DNA of 64,000 nucleotides from Tessaracoccus sp. OS52 (lineage in GTDB: Bacteria; Actinomycetota; Actinomycetes; Propionibacteriales; Propionibacteriaceae). The notes below the pieces were generated by a model. The model was not told where the DNA came from. It made no database searches and worked only from the letters and a program-made list of their open reading frames with translations. The stretch lies in the NCBI RefSeq assembly GCF_020687685.1, contig NZ_JAJEWM010000003.1, forward strand, positions 186,001 to 250,000, in the 5' to 3' direction. Below, in pieces: positions 1 to 8,781 of this stretch. Within the stretch, counting starts at the first letter, position 1. The number at the start of each line of letters is the position of its first letter. The translations under genes and the position numbers were made by a program.

Positions 1-1107
1 CGACGACTCCGCCTGCGGGGTGACCGCGGGCGGCGTCGACTCGGGAGTTGGTGGTGGCGTGGGGGACGGCCTGGGTGCCGGTTCCGCGGCGACGGACAGG
101 GAATTGTCGGCCAGCGCCGGCAGGCCCAGCCCCAGCGATGAGAGCGCTGAAGACCAGCGCGAAGTGACATCGCCGGTCAGCCTGAGCGAACCAGCCGTCG
201 AACCTCTGGTCACTTCAACCTTGAACGTCTGCGTTCCACCAGGTTCCAGCAGGACGTTGGCCGGGGCGTCCCATTCCGCCTTTGCTCCACCCTCAGTGGT
301 GATTGCGAGAGCGGTCACTTCAACGGGAAGGTGAGCGAATGGTGAAGAAATGATCAAGTTCGCAGTGGCGCCGACTCCAGACCATGAGACGGCCACCTGC
401 TGTGCGAGATCAGACTGCAAAGCCTGAGCCACCTGCAGTTCGCGGGTTCGCCCAGCCAGTCCAGCCAGGTAATCACTGACGACAGCCTGGTCCGCCACCT
501 CGGCCTCCGGAAAGACCGTCCGCATCACAGCCGCATCCGTTTCCGGGCCCAAACTGAGCGCAAATGCCCCGACGGTAGTGGTCAGCGCCTCCGCCCTGGC
601 CCGTAAGGTCAGCCATGCCTCAGAACCGACTTCATAGGCCGAATCCGGGGCAGTTGTTACAAGCCCGTCTGTAAAAAGGACCACCGCGGCAATGGGGAGC
701 GCGGCGTCCCTTTCGAGGATTTCCAGCACTGTTTGCATTGCGCGGCCGATGTCTGTATAGTCCCCCGCCGGCTCGGCCGGCAGGGCCGCGACGAGAACTT
801 GGCCGTCCGCCGGGGCCGGCCCTTCCCACACGATCTGGGGCGAAGTGTCGAAGGTGACGAGCGTCACATGATCGGACGGTTTCAGGGTGGCAGGCAGCTG
901 CCCGATGGCCTGCACAGCCTCACCCCACCGGTTGTCAGTGGTCATTGAGCCGGAGGTGTCCACGACCAGCACGTAGTCCACGGGAGCTGCTGCGACTCCG
1001 ATCTGATCGGCTACGTCGGTGACCGAGTCGTCCGCCACGGCCTGGCCGGGAGCGGCGACCAGCAGCCCAACCACGGCTCCCAAAACCCACCCGCGAAAGT
1101 CCCCCAT
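1..1107 (-). CDS. von Willebrand factor A domain surface protein (3' end outside window)
   Basis: These are the N-terminal 369 codons; the coding frame is still open at the window edge, so the C-terminus is missing. A hydrophobic signal-like stretch (about residues 7-24, ending AVA) precedes a vWA fold. The MIDAS motif DTSGSM is at residues 50-55 and a later loop reads FTDG, so metal-dependent ligand or protein binding is expected outside the cell. The visible end becomes Pro/Ser/Thr-rich, like a wall-spanning spacer. The ATG at 1107 is chosen because AAGGGGG lies four bases upstream. It diverges from the tad pilus operon; a link to that pilus is inference only. Confidence 0.8.
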   Translation of the reverse strand, partial: MGDFRGWVLGAVVGLLVAAPGQAVADDSVTDVADQIGVAAAPVDYVLVVDTSGSMTTDNRWGEAVQAIGQLPATLKPSDHVTLVTFDTSPQIVWEGPAPADGQVLVAALPAEPAGDYTDIGRAMQTVLEILERDAALPIAAVVLFTDGLVTTAPDSAYEVGSEAWLTLRARAEALTTTVGAFALSLGPETDAAVMRTVFPEAEVADQAVVSDYLAGLAGRTRELQVAQALQSDLAQQVAVSWSGVGATANLIISSPFAHLPVEVTALAITTEGGAKAEWDAPANVLLEPGGTQTFKVEVTRGSTAGSLRLTGDVTSRWSSALSSLGLGLPALADNSLSVAAEPAPRPSPTPPPTPESTPPAVTPQAESS

Positions 1108-1116
1108 TTTGCCCCC

Positions 1117-1146
1117 TTGACACTCTATGCTTCGCGCGACTATCTT
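1117..1146 (+). promoter_or_regulatory. candidate sigma70-type promoter of flp
   Basis: TTGACA (1117-1122) is followed after 18 bases by TATCTT (1141-1146, four of six matches to TATAAT). The predicted transcript would start near 1153 and carry the flp ribosome-binding site AGGGGGA. On the opposite strand TAGAGT (1127-1122) could serve as a -10 for the divergent vWA gene. Confidence 0.5.
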
Positions 1147-1199
1147 CATGCACAACAGCTGACAAATGCTGAATACATTCCATCTTAGGGGGAAACACC

Positions 1200-1385
1200 A
1201 TGAGCGAACTGGTCGCTTACACCACAGCTTTGATCTCCGCCCGCTTCGCCGACAAGGAAAGGGGCGCAACCGCCGTTGAGTACGGCCTGATGGTCGCGCT
1301 CATCGCCGTCGTCATCATCGGCGCCGTGACTCTCCTCGGCGGTAACCTCAACGCCATGTTCAACGCCATCGCAGCCGCGATCTGA
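1200..1385 (+). CDS. flp: Flp-family type IVb pilin
   Basis: A 61-residue prepilin, the typical length of the Flp family. A short basic leader ends in ERG and the prepilin-peptidase site is expected between G22 and A23, followed by ATAVEYGL with the conserved Glu at mature position 5 and Tyr at 6. One long hydrophobic helix fills the rest. It is processed by the TadV-like peptidase at 8171-8779 and assembled at the membrane by the downstream tad genes into adhesive Flp fibrils. AGGGGGA lies upstream of the ATG. The gene is separated from the rest of the operon by a strong hairpin, consistent with the pilin needing far more transcript than the machinery. Confidence 0.93.
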   Translation: MSELVAYTTALISARFADKERGATAVEYGLMVALIAVVIIGAVTLLGGNLNAMFNAIAAAI

Positions 1386-1407
1386 TTTCTGCCATCCAAA
1401 GCTTGTC

Positions 1408-1444
1408 CTTGGTGGTGGGTGGCCGAACGCCACCCACCACCAAG
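1408..1444 (+). terminator. hairpin after flp (terminator or attenuator)
   Basis: A perfect 16-bp inverted repeat (1408-1423 with 1429-1444) encloses a 5-base loop and is followed by TTTGTCCT. It sits between flp and tadE, about 50 bases before the next start. It would either end most flp transcripts or stabilise their 3' ends, letting a minority of transcription continue into the tad genes. Confidence 0.75.
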
Positions 1445-1496
1445 TTTGTCCTCACGGGCCAATTGACTTCCGAATTCCTATGGGTTGGGGGACCCT

Positions 1497-1865
1497 GTGA
1501 AAAGCAATGAACGCGGTGCCGCTGCAGTGGAGTTTGCCCTTGTGTTGCCAGTCCTGCTGACTCTGCTTCTTGGGACGATTGAGTTCGGCTGGACTTTCAT
1601 GGTCCAAGGGGGAGTGGCGGGAGCCGCCCGAGAGGCAGCGCGCGACTTCGCGATCCACGATGACGCCGCCAAGGCCCGTGGTGTCGCAGTCGCAGCCAGC
1701 GGTCCGGCCGGGCTGACGACGGGAGAGGTCGCGATCGCGCCCGGGAGTTGCACCCCAGGCTCGAATGTCACGGTGACGATCAACCACACCTACCCCTCCT
1801 TGACCGGATTCTTCGGCGCCAACTTCACCGCCACAGGCGAGGGGGTCATGCGATGCGGAGGCTGA
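1497..1865 (+). CDS. tadE: TadE-family pseudopilin
   Basis: A 122-residue protein with a prepilin-like N-terminus: a short leader ending ERG, then AAAVEFALVLPVLL with Glu at mature position 5, and one N-terminal membrane helix. TadE-like minor pilins are processed by the prepilin peptidase and take part in Flp pilus assembly. The GTG at 1497 is preferred over an in-frame TTG at 1485 because GGGGG lies six to seven bases before it. The stop overlaps the next start by 13 bases, indicating translational coupling. Confidence 0.85.
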   Translation: MKSNERGAAAVEFALVLPVLLTLLLGTIEFGWTFMVQGGVAGAAREAARDFAIHDDAAKARGVAVAASGPAGLTTGEVAIAPGSCTPGSNVTVTINHTYPSLTGFFGANFTATGEGVMRCGG

Positions 1866-2839
1866 GAAACGACCGGGGCGCCACTGCCGTCGTCACGGCG
1901 TTACTGCTCACGTCTCTTGTCGGGTTCGCGGCGGTCAGCGTTGACGTCGGGAGCCTCTGGTGGGACCAGAAGGAGATCCAGAACGGCGCAGATGCGGCCG
2001 CACTTGCCATCGCGCAGCAGTACGCCGATGGCAATCCACCCGCGGACAACATCGCCGAGGCCAACCAGTACATCCAAGGCAACAAGAGCGACACCAACGC
2101 AGCTGCGGTGTCTGTGGAGTTCCCGACGAGCACGTCGGTACGGGTTGAAGCCACCACCACACGCACACATTGGTTGGCGCCGGTCGTTGGTATCGCCAGC
2201 AGCGTCCTCAACGCGACGGCCGTGGCTTCCTGGGACGAGGTCCCCAGCAGCGCGGCCACAATCCCGCTGACGGTTTCGCACTGCGCATTCGACGACGTGC
2301 TGGACGACCCCAGCAACCTCTTCACGGTCATTACCAAGACCAGCCCCACCGGGCCCACCGCAAGTCCCAGCCCGTCGGCGTCGGCGAGTCCCGCCGTCCC
2401 CGGCCCTGTCTGCCCGCCCGCACCCAGCCCCCACGTGGTGGAGGGAGGCTTTCAGTGGCTGTCGCCGGACAGTGGTTGTGAGGTGGAACTGGCAGCGGGT
2501 GACTTCGCACCGACCTCCCCTGGCAACACGAACCCCAGTGGGTGCGACAGCAGCGCGCTGACGGCGGCCCTTCAATCGGACGAGGTCCTGCTGCCGCTGT
2601 TCGACGACGTCACAGGCACGGGTAACAACGCCCAATACCACATCACCGGCTTCGCAGCCATCCGGGTCACGGCATACTGCTTGGCGAGCGGTAGCCCGAA
2701 GATTCAGTGGAACACCACCAAGTGCACGGGCTCTGAGCGCTGGATCACCGGCTACTTCGTGCGCTTCGTGTCCCTCGAGGACGCCGGCGGAACCGGTGGA
2801 GAGGACTTCGGAGTGTCCGTCGTCCGGCTTTCTGAGTAG
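1853..2839 (+). CDS. Tad/TadG-like pilus assembly protein
   Basis: A 328-residue protein that opens with DRGATAVVTALLL and one hydrophobic helix, then SVDVGSLWW and an Ala-rich helix (GADAAALAIAQQYA), the pattern of the Tad N-terminal domain. Unlike TadE it lacks Glu at position 5 after the Gly-Ala junction, so whether it is cleaved is unclear. The remainder is extracytoplasmic with several cysteines and a Pro/Ser/Ala linker near residues 170-190. The ATG at 1853 gives the family-like N-terminus and lies inside the end of tadE; GGGGG upstream can serve as ribosome-binding site. Confidence 0.75.
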   Translation: MRRLRNDRGATAVVTALLLTSLVGFAAVSVDVGSLWWDQKEIQNGADAAALAIAQQYADGNPPADNIAEANQYIQGNKSDTNAAAVSVEFPTSTSVRVEATTTRTHWLAPVVGIASSVLNATAVASWDEVPSSAATIPLTVSHCAFDDVLDDPSNLFTVITKTSPTGPTASPSPSASASPAVPGPVCPPAPSPHVVEGGFQWLSPDSGCEVELAAGDFAPTSPGNTNPSGCDSSALTAALQSDEVLLPLFDDVTGTGNNAQYHITGFAAIRVTAYCLASGSPKIQWNTTKCTGSERWITGYFVRFVSLEDAGGTGGEDFGVSVVRLSE

Positions 2840-2858
2840 GAACAGGACCAGGCAACAC

Positions 2859-3638
2859 ATGGGTAGAAGAGTCATCCCGGCTGTAGTGGCCGTCGTCCTG
2901 TTCCTCGTGGCCGCTGCTTTGGTGGCCTCCTACGTGGTCAACGCCGACAAGCGGGCGTCCGCTGAGCTCGAGCCGACGCCCGTCCTCGTGGTCACCCAGC
3001 CGATCCCGGAGGGCGAAGCTGCCGTCCTCGGAACGAACGTTGAGCTTCGGGAGTTGCCGCTGACAGCGATCCCTCCGGATGCGGTCTCGGACATCGAGGA
3101 CCTCGACGACCGGGTGGCAAGCACGGACCTGCTGGTCGGTGAACAGGTCTTGGAATCACGATTCATCAGCCCCGAATCAGTCACCGGCGACGACGTTGAG
3201 GTGCCGGAGGAGTTGGCCCAGGTGACCATCGCTCTGGATGCGCAACGTACCTTGGGGTCCCGGCTCAAGGCGGGCGACACGGTGGGGGTCAACATCTCCT
3301 ACATCGTCAGGCATGTAGGCGTGCCGGGAGAGTTCGTCCGGGAGGACGAAGACGACTCTACGTATGCCATCACGGACGCCATCCTCCACAAGGTCCTGGT
3401 CACTCGTGTCCAGACAGGAGTCGTGGCCGAGGAAGGGCAGGTCGAGGCGATAGCCGAGGCACCCCTCATCACGTTGGCCGTCTCCGCCCAGGACGCGCAA
3501 CGAGTGATTTGGGCAGCTGAGTACGGCACCATCTGGCTCAGCCTCGAACGGGAGACCACCGACGTGGAGGGGACCACCCCGATCATCCCGGAGAATGTCG
3601 GCTCGCGGCCGCTCGCCGAAACACTGGGGGAGTCATGA
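2859..3638 (+). CDS. cpaB: CpaB/RcpC Flp pilus assembly protein
   Basis: A 259-residue protein with one N-terminal membrane helix (about residues 6-24), followed by a SAF-like domain (PVLVVTQPIPEGE, then LLVGEQVL) and an RcpC-type domain. In the family this protein acts in the periplasm or wall zone and is needed to assemble the Flp secretion channel or stabilise the pilus base. The ATG at 2859 places the membrane helix at the very N-terminus; AGGA occurs about 11 bases upstream. It overlaps the next gene through ATGA. Confidence 0.85.
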   Translation: MGRRVIPAVVAVVLFLVAAALVASYVVNADKRASAELEPTPVLVVTQPIPEGEAAVLGTNVELRELPLTAIPPDAVSDIEDLDDRVASTDLLVGEQVLESRFISPESVTGDDVEVPEELAQVTIALDAQRTLGSRLKAGDTVGVNISYIVRHVGVPGEFVREDEDDSTYAITDAILHKVLVTRVQTGVVAEEGQVEAIAEAPLITLAVSAQDAQRVIWAAEYGTIWLSLERETTDVEGTTPIIPENVGSRPLAETLGES

Positions 3639-4795
3639 GCCGGATACTCCTGATCACCTCCGACCCCGGAGTACAGCAACGCTTCAATGAGGTCGTGGCC
3701 CAAGCCTTGGACGTGCTTCCTTCATCAGTCCTCGGCGATCCCGCGACGGTGTCCCAAGCGCTGGCGAACCGGCCTTCGATCCTGATCGTGGACGCCACTC
3801 AGGATCCTGAGGGCGCACTATCTCTCGCTGACTGGACGCGGGAGTACCACCGGATTCCGGTCATCCTTGTGGGCGACCAGAACGACGCATGGCTGGCGGT
3901 GCGCGCCCTTCGGGCGGGCGTCGTGGACGTGGTCGATGCGGCGGCTCCCGCAAGGGATTTCCGGGCCGCGGTGGAGCGGGTCCCCGTGCAGCAGCCCCTC
4001 AACGGGCAACAGGCGCAACGCCAGACTGGGCGCGTCGTCACCGTGGCTTCACCCAAGGGCGGTGTGGGCAAGACCACCGTGGCCAGCAACCTGGCCATCG
4101 GAATAGCCCAGCAGGCGCACGAGAACACAGTCATCGTGGATCTCGACATCCATTTCGGCGATGTCGCCAGCGCGCTCAACCTGGAGCCCGAGTACAGCCT
4201 CCCCGACACCACCAAGGCCGCCGCCGCAGGCGACGCCTTGGCTCTCAAGACGTTCCTCACCAGGCATGAGAGTGGCCTCTTCGTGGTTCCGGGATCCGAC
4301 TCACCCGCCGCGGCCGACGCGGTCAGCGCCGAAGACATCCACAATCTTCTGAAGCTGCTAGCCGAGTCCTTCGCCTACGTTGTCGTGGACACCTCACCCG
4401 GACTGACCGAACACACCCTCGCGGCTCTCGACGCCACTGATCACCAAGTGCTGGTCAGCAGCCTCGACGTCCCGGGCATCCGCGGACTCCGCAAGGAAAT
4501 GGAAACGCTCACGGAACTCGGCATGCTCCTGCCAAACCGACAGGTCGTGATCAATTTCGCCGATCCCGCCAGAGGTCTCTCGCTCGAGGACGTTGAGGCC
4601 ACGCTCGGGAGCAAGATCAATCTGGCGATCCCCCCGACCAAGCTCATCCCGATCTCGGTCAACCAAGGGGTACCTCTGCTGCACAGCCACGGCACTGACA
4701 AGGTGACGAAGTCACTACGGGCACTTGTGCATTCCATCACTGGACCTCCCGCCGAGCCGCAGCGGAGCCGGGGCCTGTTCGGAGCCAGAAGATGA
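3635..4795 (+). CDS. cpaE: CpaE/TadZ-like MinD-family ATPase
   Basis: A 386-residue protein with an N-terminal receiver-like domain (about residues 1-120, with ILIVDATQDP) and a C-terminal MinD/ParA ATPase domain. The deviant Walker A motif PKGGVGKTT begins near residue 139 and the switch region reads VIVDLDIHFGD. TadZ/CpaE proteins localise the pilus machinery, often to a pole, by ATP-dependent dimerisation on the membrane. The start codon overlaps the cpaB stop (ATGA), and the stop overlaps cpaF the same way, so the block is translated as a coupled operon. Confidence 0.88.
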   Translation: MSRILLITSDPGVQQRFNEVVAQALDVLPSSVLGDPATVSQALANRPSILIVDATQDPEGALSLADWTREYHRIPVILVGDQNDAWLAVRALRAGVVDVVDAAAPARDFRAAVERVPVQQPLNGQQAQRQTGRVVTVASPKGGVGKTTVASNLAIGIAQQAHENTVIVDLDIHFGDVASALNLEPEYSLPDTTKAAAAGDALALKTFLTRHESGLFVVPGSDSPAAADAVSAEDIHNLLKLLAESFAYVVVDTSPGLTEHTLAALDATDHQVLVSSLDVPGIRGLRKEMETLTELGMLLPNRQVVINFADPARGLSLEDVEATLGSKINLAIPPTKLIPISVNQGVPLLHSHGTDKVTKSLRALVHSITGPPAEPQRSRGLFGARR

Positions 4796-6336
4796 CCCTT
4801 GCAGATCGTCTGGCCGCCGCGCGCCGCGCGATGCCCGATGCTGATCCGACGGCATTCGCACCGCCGGACCCAGCCACGCGGACCTCCCCGATGCCCGGCT
4901 TCGACGAGCCTGCACCCGCCCCGGCGCCATGGGACACGAACACTCTCCCCACTGCGCCGCCCCCGCTCTCAGCCGCATCGGCTGCTGACCTTGGCCCGGA
5001 GAGGCAGGGCCCCGGCAGCCTGGCAGCGCGGTCCGCGGTCCCTGCGCCGAAGCTGGACGCGCTGGCGAAGCTCAAGGAGCATGCCACCAAGACCCTCTAC
5101 GACAAGCTCGGGGCCCGGTTGAACGACGCCGAGCTGACGGAGACGCAACTCCACAGCCTGGTCGAGGACGAACTTGGCAAGGTGCTGGAGTCGGACGCCA
5201 CAGCGCTCACTGGGGCAGAGCGGCGCCGTCTGACCAGCGAGGTGATGGCGGACGTGGTGGGCCTCGGTCCACTTGAGTCGCTGCTTGGAGACCCCGTCGT
5301 GACCGAGATCATGGTGAACGGACCCGACAGTGTCTACGTCGAGGCCAGCGGCCGCATCACGCTCTCAAACGTCCGCTTCCGCGACGAGGCACACCTTCGG
5401 GCCATCATCGACAGGATCGTGGGGAGGATCGGTCGCCGCATCGACGAGTCCTCCCCCATGGTTGACGCTCGCCTGCAGGACGGTTCCCGAGTCAACGCGA
5501 TCATTCCCCCGCTGGCACTCACCGGCTCCACGCTCACGATCAGGAAGTTCGCCAAGCAGGCACTGACCGTGAACGACCTGATCGGACTCGCAACACTCTC
5601 CCCGGAGATGGCCGAGTTGCTCGACGCCTGCGTCCGCGCGAGGCTCAACATCATCGTCTCGGGCGGTACCGGTACTGGAAAGACCACGCTGCTCAACGTG
5701 CTGTCCGGATTCATTCCTGAGGGAGACCGGATTCTCACCATCGAGGACGCCGCCGAGTTGCAGATGCAGCAGAGCCACGTCGTGAGGCTGGAGTCCCGGC
5801 CTCCGAACATCGAGGGTCGCGGGGCGATCACGATCCGCGACCTCGTGCGCAACGCGCTGCGCATGCGTCCCGACCGGATCGTTGTGGGTGAGGTCCGTGG
5901 CGCCGAAGCTCTCGACATGTTGCAAGCGATGAACACCGGACATGACGGCTCGCTGTCCACCATCCACGCAAACTCCGCTCGCGACGCCCTGTCTCGGCTC
6001 GAGACGCTGGTCCTGATGGCCGGCATGGACCTGCCGCTGCGAGCCATCCGCGAGCAGGTGGCGTCCGCCGTCAACCTCATTGTCCAGATCGCACGCCTCC
6101 ACGACGGCACGCGACGGGTGGTGACGCTGACGGAGGTGCACGGCATGGAGGGGCAGACCATCACGACGCAGGACATCTTCACGTTCGACTATGCCGCCGG
6201 CATGGATGAGTTCGGCCGCTACCTTGGCCGACCGATGCCCACCGGCGTACGCCCTGCCTTCACCGACCGGTTCGCAGAACTCGGCATCCAGGTCTCGCCG
6301 CGCATCTTCGGGGCCACGGAGACTCAGTACCGATGA
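4792..6336 (+). CDS. cpaF: CpaF/TadA secretion ATPase
   Basis: A 514-residue T2SS/T4SS-type hexameric ATPase that powers Flp pilus extension and perhaps retraction. A Pro/Ala-rich N-terminal 85 residues precedes the N-terminal domain; the Walker A motif GGTGTGKTT lies near residue 291, the Asp box (RILTIEDAAELQ) follows, then Walker B (RIVVGEVRGAEALD) and the His box (GSLSTIHANSA). All catalytic features are present and length is normal. Starts by ATGA overlap with cpaE and ends by ATGA overlap with tadB. Confidence 0.95.
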   Translation: MTLADRLAAARRAMPDADPTAFAPPDPATRTSPMPGFDEPAPAPAPWDTNTLPTAPPPLSAASAADLGPERQGPGSLAARSAVPAPKLDALAKLKEHATKTLYDKLGARLNDAELTETQLHSLVEDELGKVLESDATALTGAERRRLTSEVMADVVGLGPLESLLGDPVVTEIMVNGPDSVYVEASGRITLSNVRFRDEAHLRAIIDRIVGRIGRRIDESSPMVDARLQDGSRVNAIIPPLALTGSTLTIRKFAKQALTVNDLIGLATLSPEMAELLDACVRARLNIIVSGGTGTGKTTLLNVLSGFIPEGDRILTIEDAAELQMQQSHVVRLESRPPNIEGRGAITIRDLVRNALRMRPDRIVVGEVRGAEALDMLQAMNTGHDGSLSTIHANSARDALSRLETLVLMAGMDLPLRAIREQVASAVNLIVQIARLHDGTRRVVTLTEVHGMEGQTITTQDIFTFDYAAGMDEFGRYLGRPMPTGVRPAFTDRFAELGIQVSPRIFGATETQYR

Positions 6337-7277
6337 ACTTCTGGGCGTCCTCACAAGCTCTGGTGACTGCGACAGTCCTGGTCGGGCTCGCCTTTCTGAT
6401 CACACTGATCCTCATGCTTCGCCCGCGCACCAAAGTGCCGATGCACCGGCGACGTCCGGGCGCGGCCCACGACATCACGGCCCTGTCCCGCATGGCGAAC
6501 GTGGCCACGAGCGGTGTGGACCGGGTATTGGAGAGGCGCGGCAGCAATCTCTCGGACCGGCTGGACCTCGCCGGGGTGAGGACGCCCGCTCGCGATCTCG
6601 TCGTGATCGTCGGCAGCGCCTCCGTGGCTGCCATCGCGCTCGGGTTGTTGCTGGGCAATGGCGTTGCCGGACTACTACTCGCCTTGCTGGTTCCCCTCGG
6701 CACCTGGGTATGGCTGACGATTCGCACCTCCCGTAGGCGCGCGGCGTTCACCAAGCAACTCGACGAGACGGCCCAACTTTTGGCTGGGAGCCTTCGCGCG
6801 GGTTACTCCCTGGGGCAGGCAGTGACCACCGTCGCGGCGGAGGCGGAGAGCCCCACCCGGGACGAGTTCACGAGGATCGGGAACGAGTTGCGGCTGGGGC
6901 GGCCCATGGGAGAAGCGATGATCTCTGTCGCTGAACGAATGCGCAGCACCGACTTCGAGTGGCTGGCCCAGGCAGTGGCGATCAACCGTGAGGTGGGTGG
7001 CAACCTGGCGGAAGTCCTGGAGGGTGTCGGTCACACCCTGCGAGAGCGTGCGGAACTACATCGTCGGGTGGACGCCCTCAGCGCTGAGGGCAAGATATCG
7101 GCCTACGTCCTTGGCATCCTTCCGTTCGGGGTGGCCGGGTTCGTGAGCGTTCTGAACCCCGGCTACTTCGACCCCCTCTTCGAGGAACCCCTCGGGTGGG
7201 TGCTGCTCGGTCTCGCTGGGGTCATGCTGACAGTCGGCATCTTCTGGCTTCGCGCCTCGATCAAGATCAAGTACTGA
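6333..7277 (+). CDS. tadB: TadB inner-membrane pilus platform protein
   Basis: A 314-residue membrane protein with an N-terminal helix, two central helices (about residues 85-130), a type II secretion F domain (including LLAGSLRAGYSLGQAV) and two C-terminal helices. With TadC it forms the platform on which the CpaF ATPase works. The start overlaps the cpaF stop (ATGA). Confidence 0.9.
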   Translation: MNFWASSQALVTATVLVGLAFLITLILMLRPRTKVPMHRRRPGAAHDITALSRMANVATSGVDRVLERRGSNLSDRLDLAGVRTPARDLVVIVGSASVAAIALGLLLGNGVAGLLLALLVPLGTWVWLTIRTSRRRAAFTKQLDETAQLLAGSLRAGYSLGQAVTTVAAEAESPTRDEFTRIGNELRLGRPMGEAMISVAERMRSTDFEWLAQAVAINREVGGNLAEVLEGVGHTLRERAELHRRVDALSAEGKISAYVLGILPFGVAGFVSVLNPGYFDPLFEEPLGWVLLGLAGVMLTVGIFWLRASIKIKY

Positions 7278-7279
7278 GC

Positions 7280-8167
7280 ATGCCGCCAATCGTCATCATC
7301 GCAGTTGTCGGCCTCGCCGGCAGCCTCTCCTTGGGTGCGTGGCTGCTGTTGGCAGGGGCCGATCCGGTACACCAGCGCAGCACGGACAACCTGAATCGCG
7401 GCCTGCCCCGGCGTGCCGTGCCTCAGGAGACAGCGGCCTCGGGAGCCAAGAGCGTGCTCGTGGCCTGGCTGGCGACACCTTCCCGCCGTGGCCGGATCGA
7501 AAGGCTCTTGAACCGGGCTGGCCGCCCAGAAGGCTGGACGGTCTCCAAGGTTATGACGGCGAAGCTGCTCCTTCCGGCGGTGATGGGGTTCCTGGCCTAC
7601 GCGATTGCGACTCGCACCGACAATCTCTCGCTCAAACTGCTGTTTGCCGGATTCGTGGTCCTGGCCTTCTACCTTCCGGAGATCCTCCTTTACAACCGTG
7701 GGATCAAGCGACGCGAAGCCATCGACCTGGAACTGGCGGACATGCTCGACCAGATGAGCATCGCGGTCTCGGCGGGGCTGGGATTCGATGCCGCCATGAT
7801 GAGGGTGGCGCGCAATGGCCGCGGAATTCTGCCGGGGGAACTTCTGCGCACCATGCAGGACATCCAGGTTGGCCAGACCCGGAGGCAGGCCTACGACGAA
7901 CTGAACCTACGCGCCGGTTCCGTCCCTCTGCGCCGGTTCCTGCGCACCGTCGTACAAGCAGAGGCCTACGGTATTCCGTTCTCGGACATCCTCCACACCC
8001 AAGCGGATGAGATGAGAAAGACGCGTCGCGCGAACGCCGAGCGCAAGGCCATGGAGATCCCGGTGAAGATCACGCTTCCGCTGATCATCACCATCCTGCC
8101 GGTCCTGTTCATCGTCATCATGGGACCTGCGGCCATCAAGATCGTCGCCATCTTCTCGGGCATGTAG
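7280..8167 (+). CDS. tadC: TadC inner-membrane pilus platform protein
   Basis: A 295-residue protein with the same organisation as TadB: hydrophobic N-terminus, two helices near residues 95-140, a T2SSF domain (AVSAGLGFDAAMMRVA), and a C-terminal helix (ITLPLIITILPVLFIVIMGP). The ATG at 7280 is two bases after the tadB stop; in-frame codons further upstream lie inside tadB and are not needed. No clear ribosome-binding site is visible, so translation is probably coupled to tadB. Confidence 0.9.
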   Translation: MPPIVIIAVVGLAGSLSLGAWLLLAGADPVHQRSTDNLNRGLPRRAVPQETAASGAKSVLVAWLATPSRRGRIERLLNRAGRPEGWTVSKVMTAKLLLPAVMGFLAYAIATRTDNLSLKLLFAGFVVLAFYLPEILLYNRGIKRREAIDLELADMLDQMSIAVSAGLGFDAAMMRVARNGRGILPGELLRTMQDIQVGQTRRQAYDELNLRAGSVPLRRFLRTVVQAEAYGIPFSDILHTQADEMRKTRRANAERKAMEIPVKITLPLIITILPVLFIVIMGPAAIKIVAIFSGM

Positions 8168-8170
8168 GCG

Positions 8171-8779
8171 ATGGCAGTCACCACGTTGACCGCCGCAGTA
8201 GCTGCCCTGCTCGCGTTGGTGATGCTGCCGCTTCACCGGCACCTTGGGGTCACCCCCCGACCACCCTGGTGGTGGCAAGTGGCTCTCAGCGCAGCGTTAG
8301 GGGCATGGGCCGCGCTCAGCTTCGGTTGGAGCTGGACGCTGTTGGGATTCCTCCCACTGGTTGCCGTCTGGAGCATGGCTGCGGTCATCGACGTCGTGTC
8401 GCTCCGCCTGCCGGACGCGCTGACGATCCCGTCATACCCCGGGCTTCTGCTGCTACTCCTGCCGGCGCTGCTGCTGGAGGACGCTCCGCTTCTCCGGGTT
8501 GCGCTCGCTGGGCTGGCCACGGGCGCCGCTCTGTTCGTGGTCGCGTGGATCTCCCCGCGGAGCTTCGGCCTCGGGGACGTAAAACTGGGGCTGACAACGG
8601 GCGCCGCTCTGGGCTGGTGGGGATGGCGGGCGGTGCTGCTAGGTGCTGGCGCCGGTTTCCTGGCGTTCTCATTGCTCGGTCTGATGCTGCTTGCAATGAG
8701 GCGGGTGGGACGCCGGACGGACCTCCCATTCGGACCCTTCCTGATCTTCGGCGCGCTGGTCGGACCGCTGCTCGTCTGA
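8171..8779 (+). CDS. prepilin peptidase (TadV/CpaA-type, A24 family)
   Basis: A 202-residue polytopic membrane aspartic peptidase that removes the leader of the Flp and TadE prepilins. The two catalytic aspartates are visible: D74 in AVIDVVSLRLPDALT and D136 in FGLGDVKLG. The N-terminal methylase domain of full-length PilD enzymes is absent, as is usual for TadV. It starts three bases after tadC and is the last gene of the operon; its stop is two bases from the convergent hydrolase gene, with no obvious terminator between them. Confidence 0.9.
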   Translation: MAVTTLTAAVAALLALVMLPLHRHLGVTPRPPWWWQVALSAALGAWAALSFGWSWTLLGFLPLVAVWSMAAVIDVVSLRLPDALTIPSYPGLLLLLLPALLLEDAPLLRVALAGLATGAALFVVAWISPRSFGLGDVKLGLTTGAALGWWGWRAVLLGAGAGFLAFSLLGLMLLAMRRVGRRTDLPFGPFLIFGALVGPLLV

Positions 8780-8781
8780 GG

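Noticed and set aside
632-948. Short plus- and minus-strand frames within the vWA gene
   Set aside because: They overlap a long frame with a clear MIDAS motif, signal-like N-terminus and ribosome-binding site.
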